From NCBI RefSeq assembly GCF_001702265.1, contig NZ_MAUE01000022.1:1-64000 (forward strand): DNA of 64,000 nucleotides, given 5' to 3'. Of the stretch, positions 1-7,439 are shown piece after piece. The number at the start of each line of letters is the position of its first letter. Position 1 is the stretch's first letter. This DNA is from Pseudomonas aylmerensis. Lineage in GTDB: Bacteria; Pseudomonadota; Gammaproteobacteria; Pseudomonadales; Pseudomonadaceae. The position numbers and the translations under genes are program-made. The notes under the pieces are model-generated. The model saw only the letters and a list, made by a program, of their open reading frames with translations. It was not told the DNA's origin and ran no database searches.

Positions 1-1
1 C

Positions 2-145
2 CCGGGCGAGCTGTGGTGCTTCGATAACCGCCGCACCTTGCATGCGCGCAATGCGTTTGATCCGGCTTCGGGGGCGCGGCATTTCCAGGGGTGCTATATC
101 GACCGGGATGAGTTGTTGTCCAGGATATTGGTGTTGCAGCGGTAG
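2..145 (+). CDS. Gamma-butyrobetaine hydroxylase-like dioxygenase, C-terminal fragment
   Basis: The window opens inside this gene; only the last 47 codons and the TAG stop are present. The residues DNRRTLHARNAFD followed by HFQGCYIDRDELLSR match the C-terminal end of gamma-butyrobetaine hydroxylase (TauD/BBOX family), an Fe(II)/2-oxoglutarate enzyme of carnitine synthesis and breakdown. The His of LHAR would be the last iron ligand. Its position next to choline and betaine genes fits a quaternary-amine role. The N-terminal part is outside the window, so another TauD-family dioxygenase is possible. Confidence 0.7.
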   Translation, partial: PGELWCFDNRRTLHARNAFDPASGARHFQGCYIDRDELLSRILVLQR

Positions 146-157
146 ACCGAGGCGCGC

Positions 158-244
158 CCTTCGCGAGCAAGCCCGCTCCCACATTTGACCGCACTTTTTC
201 AGCAGGAACTCGGTCAAATGTGGGAGCGGGCTTGCTCGCGAAGG
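158..244. repeat. REPIN, 34-bp perfect inverted repeat
   Basis: Two perfect 34-bp arms (158-191 and 211-244) containing GGGAGCGGGCTTGCTCGCGA are separated by 19 bases. This is the commonest REP variant in the window. It lies just after the stop of the first gene. Confidence 0.9.
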
Positions 245-271
245 GGCCCGCACAACCACTACAAATTCAGC

Positions 272-307
272 AAAAAAAACCCCGATCCAGCCGTGACAGG
301 ATCGGGG
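272..307 (-). terminator. Rho-independent terminator on the minus strand, with no gene assigned
   Basis: CCCCGATCC (280-288) pairs with GGATCGGGG (299-307) and is followed, on the minus strand, by eight U. No minus-strand protein gene ends here, so it may terminate an unannotated small RNA transcribed from the 310-510 region. A plus-strand role is unlikely because no T-run follows on that side. Confidence 0.75.
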
Positions 308-521
308 CAGAGTGCTTTGTGTGAGCTGCGCATCCCGAGGGTGACCAAACCTTCAAGCTGCTTGCTTGATGCCAGTGTGCACACTCCCCTTCCTTGCGAG
401 TTAGCCGAAAACGACCTGTTCATAGGTGTGCCGGACATTCACGCATTCAGGCCTTGCCGACTCGGTGATGGCCTACCAGAATCGACCTCAATCTCCCGCT
501 CCCTACACCAGGATAAACGTC

Positions 522-785
522 ATGATGCACGCGGATTTGATTGACCAGGATGACCTGCTGAGCCAACTTCGCTCGCTGGGTTTCGAGGTGTCCAGCGGCG
601 CCAGCGCCGAACAGGCCTGCGAGTGCGCCGTGCGCGGTTTGAGTGCCGCACGGGCCAAGGCGCTCAAAGGCATGGTGGAGCAGATGTACACCGGCAGCGC
701 GACGATCCTGCCGGCTGTACGCCAGGCGATCGACAAGCAGTTGTTGCCGGCCTTGGTGCAGTTCAAGCAGAACTCTGGCGCCTGA
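522..785 (+). CDS. Small conserved-looking hypothetical protein (87 aa)
   Basis: An 87-residue, mainly helical soluble protein beginning MMHADLIDQDD. It has no signal peptide, membrane segment or family motif that I recognise. The start at 522 follows AGGATAAACGTC, a good ribosome-binding site; an in-frame start further upstream would add a non-conserved-looking tail. It contains two cysteines (ACEC). A REPIN follows its stop, and the convergent gbdR gene lies beyond. Function unknown. The ribosome-binding site and coding bias make it probably real. Confidence 0.6.
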   Translation: MMHADLIDQDDLLSQLRSLGFEVSSGASAEQACECAVRGLSAARAKALKGMVEQMYTGSATILPAVRQAIDKQLLPALVQFKQNSGA

Positions 786-793
786 TAAAGCGC

Positions 794-868
794 CATCGCC
801 GGCAAGCCAGCGCCCACATTTGAATCTATTCACGGATCAAAATGTGGGAGCTGGCTTGCCGGCGATGA
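794..868. repeat. REPIN between the hypothetical gene and gbdR
   Basis: Inverted pair CATCGCCGGCAAGCCAGC / GCTGGCTTGCCGGCGATG with CCCACATTTG and its complement inside. It sits between two convergent genes. Confidence 0.85.
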
Positions 869-880
869 AAACGGCTCGGC

Positions 881-1984
881 CTAGAGCCTTACACTGGCAA
901 AAGTCGATTCATTGCGCGCCTGGCTCAACGCCGACATCGGCCCCGACAACGGTGACAACACCAGCGCCTGCGGAATCGGCATCATCGCCACTTGCTGCGT
1001 GGTGTTGGAACCCACACGCTCATCGCGTGGCGGAATGCCGAAGTATTCGCGGTAGCACTTGGAGAAGTGCGGCGTGGAGACAAACCCGCACACCGACGCC
1101 ACTTCGATGATCGACATCGGCGTTTGCTTGAGCAACTGCCGCGCACGGATCAGGCGCAGCTTGAGGTAGTAGCGCGACGGCGAGCAGTGCAGGTATTTCT
1201 GGAACAGCCGCTCCAGCTGGCGCCGCGACACGGCGACGTACACCGCCAGCTCATCCAGGTCGATCGGCTCTTCAAGGTTGGCTTCCATCAGCGCGACGAT
1301 TTCCTGCAGCTTCGGCTGGTTGGTGCCGAGCATGTGCTTGAGCGGCACGCGCTGGTGATCCTGTTCGTTGCGGATGCGTTCGTACACGAACATCTCGGAG
1401 ATGGCTGCGGACAGTTCGCGACCGTGGTCGCGGCTGATCAGGTGCAGCATCATGTCCAGCGGCGCGGTGCCACCGGAGCTGGTGAAACGGTTGCGGTCGA
1501 GGGTGAACAAGCGCGTGCTCATGGCGACCCGCGGGAAGGCTTCCTGCATCGACGCCAGGCATTCCCAGTGCACGCTGCAATCAAACCCATCGAGCAAGCC
1601 GGCGCAGGCCAGGGCCCAGCTGCCGGTGCACACCGCGCCAAGGCGACGCGACTGGCGCGCCTGGCTTTGCAGCCACGACACGTGTTCACGGGTAACGGTG
1701 CGCTGGATACCCACGCCGCCGCACACAATCACAGTGTCCAGGGCCGGGGCTTTGTGCATGGAGGCATCGGGGGTGATTTGCAGGCCGTCGCTGGCCCAGA
1801 CCTGGTTGCCGTCGACACTCAGGGTGGTCCAGCGATACAGCTCGCGGCCGGACAACTGGTTGGCCATGCGCAGCGGTTCCACTGCCGACGCCAGGGAAAT
1901 CAGCGTGAAATTGTCCAGCAGCAAAAAGCCGATGGATTGAGGCGCACGGTTCTGGGGTTGGGCCCCTGAGTTGAACGACGTCAT
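881..1984 (-). CDS. gbdR: GbdR, choline/betaine-responsive AraC-family activator
   Basis: A 367-residue protein, the same length as P. aeruginosa GbdR. The N-terminal half is a DJ-1/PfpI-like (GATase1) sensor domain (about residues 15-190). The C-terminal half carries two AraC helix-turn-helix motifs (DELAVYVAVSRRQLERLFQ and IIEVASVCGFVSTPHFSK). GbdR senses glycine betaine and dimethylglycine and activates choline, betaine and phosphorylcholine genes, including the cbcXWV importer encoded just beyond sdaB. The start ATG at 1984 follows GAGGAGATACCGCG. A sigma-54-type promoter lies upstream (separate entry). Identification rests on length, domain order and neighbourhood. Confidence 0.93.
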   Translation of the reverse strand: MTSFNSGAQPQNRAPQSIGFLLLDNFTLISLASAVEPLRMANQLSGRELYRWTTLSVDGNQVWASDGLQITPDASMHKAPALDTVIVCGGVGIQRTVTREHVSWLQSQARQSRRLGAVCTGSWALACAGLLDGFDCSVHWECLASMQEAFPRVAMSTRLFTLDRNRFTSSGGTAPLDMMLHLISRDHGRELSAAISEMFVYERIRNEQDHQRVPLKHMLGTNQPKLQEIVALMEANLEEPIDLDELAVYVAVSRRQLERLFQKYLHCSPSRYYLKLRLIRARQLLKQTPMSIIEVASVCGFVSTPHFSKCYREYFGIPPRDERVGSNTTQQVAMMPIPQALVLSPLSGPMSALSQARNESTFASVRL

Positions 1985-2076
1985 CGCGGTATCTCCTCAC
2001 ACAAAGCGGGTGATGGCCTCAGGCGAGGCTCTTGTTATTGCGCTCGTCCTGGAGAGGCGAGGCTTTGAATTGATAG

Positions 2077-2093
2077 AGCAAATGCCATGCCTA
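2077..2093 (-). promoter_or_regulatory. Candidate sigma-54 promoter of gbdR
   Basis: On the minus strand the sequence reads AGGCATGGCATTTGCT. It has GG (2091-2090) and GC (2079-2078) separated by exactly ten bases, matching the -24/-12 consensus TGGCACG-N4-TTGCW well. The gbdR start is about 90 bases downstream. As I recall, gbdR expression depends on the sigma-54 activators CbrB and NtrC, which would fit. No clear enhancer-binding site was identified. The rest of the 459-base gap 1985-2443 holds a 16-bp palindrome (2097-2112) and half a REP (2398-2421). Confidence 0.6.
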
Positions 2094-2096
2094 AAT

Positions 2097-2112
2097 TTGA
2101 ATGGCCATTCAA
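2097..2112. promoter_or_regulatory. 16-bp perfect palindrome directly upstream of the gbdR -24 element
   Basis: TTGAATGGCCATTCAA is a perfect palindrome ending a few bases upstream of the -24 GG of the proposed gbdR promoter. The position suits a regulator that blocks or modulates promoter access. It differs from the BetI palindrome at 9676. The binding protein is unknown. Confidence 0.4.
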
Positions 2113-2397
2113 TAACTCCTGAAAACGACCTGATGAAGCGTCTATATAAGCCCGCGCCGCGAGTGCGGGATATGACCCGATTCAGTGGCAGGAGTGAGCC
2201 TGCTCAAGGGGTGTGAGCAGATCGGTAGCACTTGTGGGAAGGCGCTTTCAGGGCGTAGGAAAAGTCTGTCACCACACGCACAGGTGACGGGTGGTCGAGG
2301 GGTAAATCGTTTGGGAGCTACTTATCTGTTTGCGACGCGCTAAAAGGTGGCGCTTTTGGTTGGGATGTTCACTTTATGCGCAGTTTGCACCTCAATT

Positions 2398-2421
2398 GTG
2401 GCGAGCGGGCTTGCCACAACA
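2398..2421. repeat. Half REP unit of the TGTGGCGAGCGGGCTTG class
   Basis: TGTGGCGAGCGGGCTTGCCAC is found once, without its inverted partner, 3' of sdaB. The same class forms full pairs at 13791-13890 and 45545-45806. Confidence 0.6.
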
Positions 2422-2443
2422 AGCCGCCCACCGGCAAAGGTGG

Positions 2444-3820
2444 TCAACACTCCACCGCGCTCACCGCCAGCCCACCGCGCGAGGTTTCCTTGTACTTGTC
2501 GTGCATGTCCGCCCCGGTATCGCGCATGGTGCGGATCACCCGGTCGAGCGAGATGAAGTGCTGGCCATCACCGCGCAGGGCCATCTGCGCCGCGTTGATC
2601 GCCTTCACCGCCGCAATCGCGTTGCGCTCGATGCACGGCACTTGCACCAATCCGCCCACTGGATCGCAGGTCAGGCCGAGGTTGTGTTCCAGGCCGATCT
2701 CCGCAGCGTTGCACAGTTGCTCCGGCGTGGCGCCGAGGATCTCCGCCAAGCCGGCGGCGGCCATCGCACAGGCCGAGCCGACTTCGCCCTGGCACCCGAC
2801 CTCGGCACCGGAGATCGAGGCGTTTTTCTTGCACAGGATGCCCACCGCCGCAGCGCCGAGCAGGTAGTCGACCACGTTGGCTTCGGTCACTTCCTCGCTG
2901 AATTTCATGAAGTAGTGCAGCACTGCCGGGATGATCCCCGCCGCGCCGTTGGTGGGTGCGGTGACCATGCGTCCACCGGCAGCGTTTTCTTCATTGACCG
3001 CGAGGGCGAACAGGTTGACCCACTCCATCGCGCTCAAGGTCGAGCCGATCACATTGGGTTTGTTCAGCTCCAGCAAACTGCGGTGCAACTTGGCCGCGCG
3101 GCGGCGCACGTTCAGGCCGCCCGGCAAGATGCCCTCGTGCTTGAGCCCCTCCTCCACACACGCCTGCATGGCGCGCCAGAGTTTCATCAGGCCGCTGCGG
3201 ATTTCATCTTCCGAGCGCCAGGTTTTTTCATTCGCCAACATCAACTCGGCGACGCGCAGGTTGTGGGTCTTGCACAGCTGCAACAACTCCACCGCGCTGG
3301 AAAAATCATAGGGCAGCTCGGTGCGGTCCATATCCGCCACGCCACTCTGCGCCTGGGCTTCATCCACGACAAAACCGCCGCCCACCGAGTAGTAGGTGTC
3401 GCGATGCAACTCACCGTCATCGCCGAACACCACCAGGGTCATGGCGTTGGGATGAAAGGGCAGGTTTTCGTCGAGCAGGCGCATGTCGCGTGCCCACACA
3501 AACGGCACCGGCAAGCGCCCATCCAGCAGCAGCGTGTCGGTCTCGCGCAGGGTGTGGATACGCAGGCCGATCTGCGCCGGATCAATCGCGTCGGGCCACT
3601 CGCCCATCAGGCCCATGATGGTCGCGGTGTCGCTGCCGTGGCCAATGCCGGTGGCCGACAATGAGCCGTAGAGCTGAACTTCGACGCGCCTGACTTGTTC
3701 CAACAGTTCACGTTCACGCAATGCCTGGACGAACAACGCCGCGGCGCGCATGGGGCCGACGGTGTGAGAACTAGAAGGCCCGATGCCGATCTTGAACAGG
3801 TCGAAAACGCTGATAGCCAT
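2444..3820 (-). CDS. sdaB: L-serine dehydratase (iron-sulfur), single chain
   Basis: A 458-residue single-chain L-serine ammonia-lyase converting serine to pyruvate and ammonia in the cytoplasm. The N-terminal part has the [12 protein letters not shown] signature (residues 16-27). The C-terminal part has the cysteines expected to hold the 4Fe-4S cluster: Cys343 in GCQGEVG, Cys385 in TCDPVGG and Cys396 in VPCIERNA. Choline and betaine catabolism feeds through glycine to serine, so its position between gbdR and the choline importer is metabolically sensible. P. aeruginosa has the same order. Start ATG 3820, preceded by GGAG at a slightly long spacing. Confidence 0.93.
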   Translation of the reverse strand: MAISVFDLFKIGIGPSSSHTVGPMRAAALFVQALRERELLEQVRRVEVQLYGSLSATGIGHGSDTATIMGLMGEWPDAIDPAQIGLRIHTLRETDTLLLDGRLPVPFVWARDMRLLDENLPFHPNAMTLVVFGDDGELHRDTYYSVGGGFVVDEAQAQSGVADMDRTELPYDFSSAVELLQLCKTHNLRVAELMLANEKTWRSEDEIRSGLMKLWRAMQACVEEGLKHEGILPGGLNVRRRAAKLHRSLLELNKPNVIGSTLSAMEWVNLFALAVNEENAAGGRMVTAPTNGAAGIIPAVLHYFMKFSEEVTEANVVDYLLGAAAVGILCKKNASISGAEVGCQGEVGSACAMAAAGLAEILGATPEQLCNAAEIGLEHNLGLTCDPVGGLVQVPCIERNAIAAVKAINAAQMALRGDGQHFISLDRVIRTMRDTGADMHDKYKETSRGGLAVSAVEC

Positions 3821-4053
3821 TAACGTGGGACTCCGCAGGTGAGCAAACCGGACACCAAGGAGCTGCTACGCTCAGATCGCCCAGATGGCGGCATCATCAA
3901 GCTTTTATCCGCCGTCACGGCGTCTCACACCGACGTACCCATGCTCACCAGCGTCGCTCTCGTGCGATCAGGCGTTTTGGCCGTTTTTAGCGGTGCAGAT
4001 CGTTGAAAACTGCAGTTTTGCCTTTGGAAAAATCTGTAAGCGACGTCACCGAC

Positions 4054-4086
4054 ACTGGATACGACCATCCCTGTACTGGATACGAC
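4054..4086 (+). promoter_or_regulatory. Two 21-bp-phased direct repeats upstream of cbcX, candidate GbdR site
   Basis: ACTGGATACGAC occurs at 4054-4065 and again at 4075-4086, so the repeats start 21 bases apart (two helical turns), as expected for an AraC-family dimer. A partial third copy, ACTGGTAC, is at 4111. A plausible extended -10, TGGTACATG, lies near 4113-4121; TATAAA at 4187 is an alternative -10. The 414-base gap 3821-4234 holds no other clear element. Assignment to GbdR is inferred from position only. Confidence 0.5.
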
Positions 4087-4234
4087 GCCCCCTGTAGGCG
4101 TCAGATTTTCACTGGTACATGATCAGTCTCGACTCGTTTGCAAGGCACCGCGCCGCCGCTGCGTCGCACGTTCCAACCGCAACACATATAAAGCGCGGCG
4201 AATGCCGCCAGAAAAAACACAGGAGTCTACCCAG

Positions 4235-5182
4235 ATGAAAGGTTCACCCTCGTTGTTGTTGGCCGCCATGCTGAGTCTGCCAGTCCTGGCGCACGCTGCA
4301 GAACCGGCACAATGTCAGACCGTCAATTTCTCCGATGTCGGCTGGACCGACATCACCGTCACCACCGCGACCACCAGCGAAGTCCTCAAGGGCCTGGGCT
4401 ACAAGCCGCGCACCACTATGATTTCGGTACCTGTGACCTACAAGTCCCTGGCCGACGGCAAGAACATGGACATCTTCCTCGGCAACTGGATGCCGACCAT
4501 GGAAAACGACATCAAGCAGTACCGTGATGCCGGCACCGTGGAAACCGTGCGCGCCAACCTGGAGAACGCCAAGTACACCCTGGCGGTACCCGAAGCGCTG
4601 TACAACAAAGGCCTGAAAGACTTCGCCGATATCGCCAAATTCAAGGATGAGCTGGGTGGCAAGATCTACGGCATCGAGCCGGGTAACGACGGCAACCGCA
4701 CCATCCAGACGTTGATCGACAAAGACGCCTTCGGCCTCAAAACCGCCGGCTTCAAAGTCGTCGAATCCAGCGAAGCCGGCATGCTCTCCCAGGTCGAACG
4801 CGCCACCAAGCGCGACCAGGCCATCGTGTTCCTCGGCTGGGAACCGCACCCGATGAACACTCGCTTCAAGATGAAGTACCTGACCGGGGGTGACGACTCG
4901 TTCGGCCCCAACTACGGCCAGGCCACCATCTACACCAACACCCGCAAGGGCTACACCCAGGAATGCAGCAACGTCGGCCAGTTGCTGAAAAACCTGGTGT
5001 TCACCCTGAACATGGAAAGCACCCTGATGGGTAAAGTCCTGGACGAAAAACAGAAACCCGATGCAGCGGCCAAGGCCTGGCTGAAGGCCAACCCGCAAGT
5101 GCTCGACACCTGGCTCGCAGGCGTCACCACCGTCGATGGCAAACCCGGTCTGGAGGCCGTCAAAGCTTATCTCGCCAAATAA
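4235..5182 (+). CDS. cbcX: CbcX, periplasmic choline/betaine-binding protein
   Basis: A 315-residue OpuAC/ProX-type binding protein of an ABC importer. It has a signal peptide (MKGSPSLLLAAMLSLPVLAHA, cut before AEPAQC) and a typical ligand-binding sequence with many aromatic residues (VGWTD, FLGNWMPTM, FLGWEPHPMN) that form the cage for the trimethylammonium group. The start at 4235 follows AGGAG; an in-frame ATG at 4202 lacks a good site and would spoil the signal peptide. It delivers choline, betaine or carnitine to CbcW/CbcV, encoded downstream in the same operon. Direct repeats upstream suggest GbdR activation. Confidence 0.92.
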   Translation: MKGSPSLLLAAMLSLPVLAHAAEPAQCQTVNFSDVGWTDITVTTATTSEVLKGLGYKPRTTMISVPVTYKSLADGKNMDIFLGNWMPTMENDIKQYRDAGTVETVRANLENAKYTLAVPEALYNKGLKDFADIAKFKDELGGKIYGIEPGNDGNRTIQTLIDKDAFGLKTAGFKVVESSEAGMLSQVERATKRDQAIVFLGWEPHPMNTRFKMKYLTGGDDSFGPNYGQATIYTNTRKGYTQECSNVGQLLKNLVFTLNMESTLMGKVLDEKQKPDAAAKAWLKANPQVLDTWLAGVTTVDGKPGLEAVKAYLAK

Positions 5183-5251
5183 CACCCGCTGACCCCAGGC
5201 CGGTGCGCTGGCCTGGGATGTTTTCCCCTTCGCATGTGGACATTCACTACC

Positions 5252-6097
5252 ATGCTGACTGAACAGAAAATCCCACTAGGCCAGTACATCGCTGCCTTCG
5301 TCGAATGGTTGACCCAACACGGCGCCAACTACTTCGACGCAATCGCATCGACGCTGGAAACGATGATCCACGGCGTGACGTTTGCGCTGACCTGGTTCAA
5401 TCCGCTGGCATTGATCGGTCTGATTGCGCTGCTGGCTCACTTCATTCAACGCAAGTGGGGCCTGACTGTATTTGTCATCGCCTCGTTCCTGCTGATCCTC
5501 AACCTGGGGTACTGGCAGGAAACCATGGAAACCCTCGCGCAGGTGCTGTTCGCCACCCTGGTCTGCGTGGTCATCGGTGTGCCGCTGGGCATTGTTGCCG
5601 CGCACAAGCCGATGTTCTACACCCTGATGCGGCCGGTGCTCGATCTGATGCAGACCGTACCGACCTTCGTCTACCTCATCCCTACCCTGACCCTCTTCGG
5701 GCTGGGTGTGGTACCCGGGCTGATATCCACGGTGGTGTTCGCGATTGCCGCGCCGATCCGCCTGACTTACCTGGGTATCCGCGATGTACCGCAGGAGTTG
5801 ATGGACGCCGGCAAGGCCTTTGGCTGCTCGCGCCGTCAGTTGCTCTCGCGCATTGAACTGCCCCACGCCATGCCGAGCATTGCCGCCGGCATTACCCAAT
5901 GCATCATGCTGTCGTTGTCGATGGTGGTGATCGCGGCCCTGGTAGGCGCCGACGGCCTCGGCAAGCCGGTGGTCAACGCGCTGAACACCGCTGATATCGC
6001 CCTCGGTTTCGAAGCCGGCCTGGCGATCGTGTTGCTCGCCATCATGCTCGACCGCATCTGCAAACAACCCGACGCCAAAGTAGGGGGTGATGCATGA
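5252..6097 (+). CDS. cbcW: CbcW, ABC permease for choline/betaine
   Basis: An integral inner-membrane permease of the ProW/OpuAB type, with about six hydrophobic segments and the EAA-loop region near RDVPQELMDAGKAFGCSRRQ. It is 281 residues from the ATG at 5252, the length I recall for the P. aeruginosa protein; an in-frame ATG at 5234 would add MWTFTT and cannot be excluded because neither site has a strong Shine-Dalgarno. It overlaps cbcV by four bases (ATGA), which implies translational coupling. Confidence 0.9.
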   Translation: MLTEQKIPLGQYIAAFVEWLTQHGANYFDAIASTLETMIHGVTFALTWFNPLALIGLIALLAHFIQRKWGLTVFVIASFLLILNLGYWQETMETLAQVLFATLVCVVIGVPLGIVAAHKPMFYTLMRPVLDLMQTVPTFVYLIPTLTLFGLGVVPGLISTVVFAIAAPIRLTYLGIRDVPQELMDAGKAFGCSRRQLLSRIELPHAMPSIAAGITQCIMLSLSMVVIAALVGADGLGKPVVNALNTADIALGFEAGLAIVLLAIMLDRICKQPDAKVGGDA

Positions 6098-7272
6098 GCA
6101 TTATCCGATTCGACAAGGTCGATGTGATCTTCTCCAAGGACCCACGCGAAGCCCTCAAGCTGCTGGACCAGGGGATGCACCGCAACGAAATCCTGAAAAA
6201 GACCGGGCAGATTGTCGGCGTTGAAAAAGCCAGCCTGGATATCGAGAAAGGCGAGATCTGCGTGCTCATGGGCCTCTCCGGGTCCGGCAAGTCGAGCCTG
6301 CTGCGTTGCATCAACGGCCTCAATACCGTCAGCCGTGGCCAGCTGTTCGTGGAGCATGAAGGGCGCCAGATCGACATCGCGTCGTGCACGCCCGCCGAGC
6401 TGAAAATGATGCGCACCAAGCGCATCGCCATGGTGTTCCAGAAGTTCGCCCTGATGCCCTGGCTGACAGTGCGCGAAAACATCAGCTTCGGCCTGGAAAT
6501 GCAGGGCCGCCCGGAGAAAGACCGCCGCAAGCTGGTGGATGAGAAACTCGAGCTGGTGGGCCTGACCCAGTGGCGCAACAAGAAGCCGGATGAACTCTCC
6601 GGCGGCATGCAGCAGCGCGTCGGCCTGGCGCGTGCGTTGGCGATGGACGCCGATATCCTGCTGATGGACGAACCTTTCTCCGCCCTCGACCCGCTGATCC
6701 GCCAGGGCCTGCAGGACGAGTTGCTGGAGCTGCAACGCAAGCTGAGCAAGACCATCGTGTTCGTGAGCCACGACCTCGATGAAGCGCTCAAGCTGGGCAG
6801 CCGCATCGCGATCATGAAAGACGGCAAGATCATCCAGTACAGCGTGCCGGAAGAGATTGTGCTGAACCCGGCGGACGACTATGTGCGCACCTTCGTCGCC
6901 CATACCAACCCGCTCAACGTGCTGTGCGGACGCAGCCTGATGCGCACCCTGGACAACTGCAAGCGCGTGAACGGCTCGGTGTGCCTCGATCCGGGTGGCG
7001 ACTCATGGCTGGACCTGGCCGAAGGCAACACCATCACCGGTGCTCGCCAGAATGGCGCGGTGATGAACCTGCAGAACTGGGCGCCGGGGCAACCGGTGGA
7101 AGGTCTGGGCCGGGTGCCGACACTGGTGGACTCCAACATCGGCATGCGCGATGCGCTGCAGATTCGTTATCACACCGGCAACAAGCTGGTGTTGCATGAC
7201 AACAACCAGGTGGTGGGGATTCTGGGGGACAGCGAGCTCTACCATGCCCTGCTGGGCAAGAACCTGGGCTGA
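6094..7272 (+). CDS. cbcV: CbcV, ABC ATPase for choline/betaine
   Basis: A 392-residue ProV-type ATPase. It has Walker A GLSGSGKSS (residues 60-68), the signature LSGGMQQRV (168-176), Walker B ILLMDEP (188-194) and the downstream H-loop VSHDLDEALKL. The C-terminal 120 residues are an accessory regulatory region in place of clear CBS repeats. It powers import through CbcW. The start codon overlaps the cbcW stop. A REPIN and the terminator of the convergent betT follow. Confidence 0.93.
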   Translation: MSIIRFDKVDVIFSKDPREALKLLDQGMHRNEILKKTGQIVGVEKASLDIEKGEICVLMGLSGSGKSSLLRCINGLNTVSRGQLFVEHEGRQIDIASCTPAELKMMRTKRIAMVFQKFALMPWLTVRENISFGLEMQGRPEKDRRKLVDEKLELVGLTQWRNKKPDELSGGMQQRVGLARALAMDADILLMDEPFSALDPLIRQGLQDELLELQRKLSKTIVFVSHDLDEALKLGSRIAIMKDGKIIQYSVPEEIVLNPADDYVRTFVAHTNPLNVLCGRSLMRTLDNCKRVNGSVCLDPGGDSWLDLAEGNTITGARQNGAVMNLQNWAPGQPVEGLGRVPTLVDSNIGMRDALQIRYHTGNKLVLHDNNQVVGILGDSELYHALLGKNLG

Positions 7273-7302
7273 GCAGTGCACAGATCGGCTGAATGAACTG
7301 GG

Positions 7303-7384
7303 TCAATGTGGGAGCTGGCTTGTCTGCGACAGCAATGGTGAATCCAACATAGCTATCGCAGGCAAGCCAGCTCCCACATTTGAT
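7303..7384. repeat. REPIN between cbcV and betT
   Basis: Inverted pair of the TGTGGGAGCTGGCTTG type. The left arm has TGTCTGCGA where the right arm has the complement of TGCCTGCGA, so the arms are imperfect. It lies between convergent genes. Confidence 0.8.
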
Positions 7385-7397
7385 CTCTGTTTCGGCA

Positions 7398-7428
7398 TAA
7401 AAAAAGCGGCGCCAGTGAGGGCGCCGCT
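7398..7428 (-). terminator. Rho-independent terminator of betT
   Basis: AGCGGCGCC (7405-7413) pairs with GGCGCCGCT (7420-7428); on the minus strand the stem is followed by seven or more U. It is placed directly after the betT stop. Confidence 0.85.
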
Positions 7429-7439
7429 CCTTTCAGGCA

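Noticed and set aside
306..460. 50-codon minus-strand ORF beginning near 423
   Set aside because: It reads straight through the terminator hairpin at 272-307, so the transcript would end before the frame does; an sRNA is more likely than a protein.
185..544. 119-codon frame across the first REPIN
   Set aside because: Much of it is REPIN and terminator sequence; the better start at 522 is in another frame.
158..869. Possible CRISPR-like spacing of the repeated sequences
   Set aside because: Repeats are inverted pairs dispersed singly between genes, with no regular array and no cas genes.
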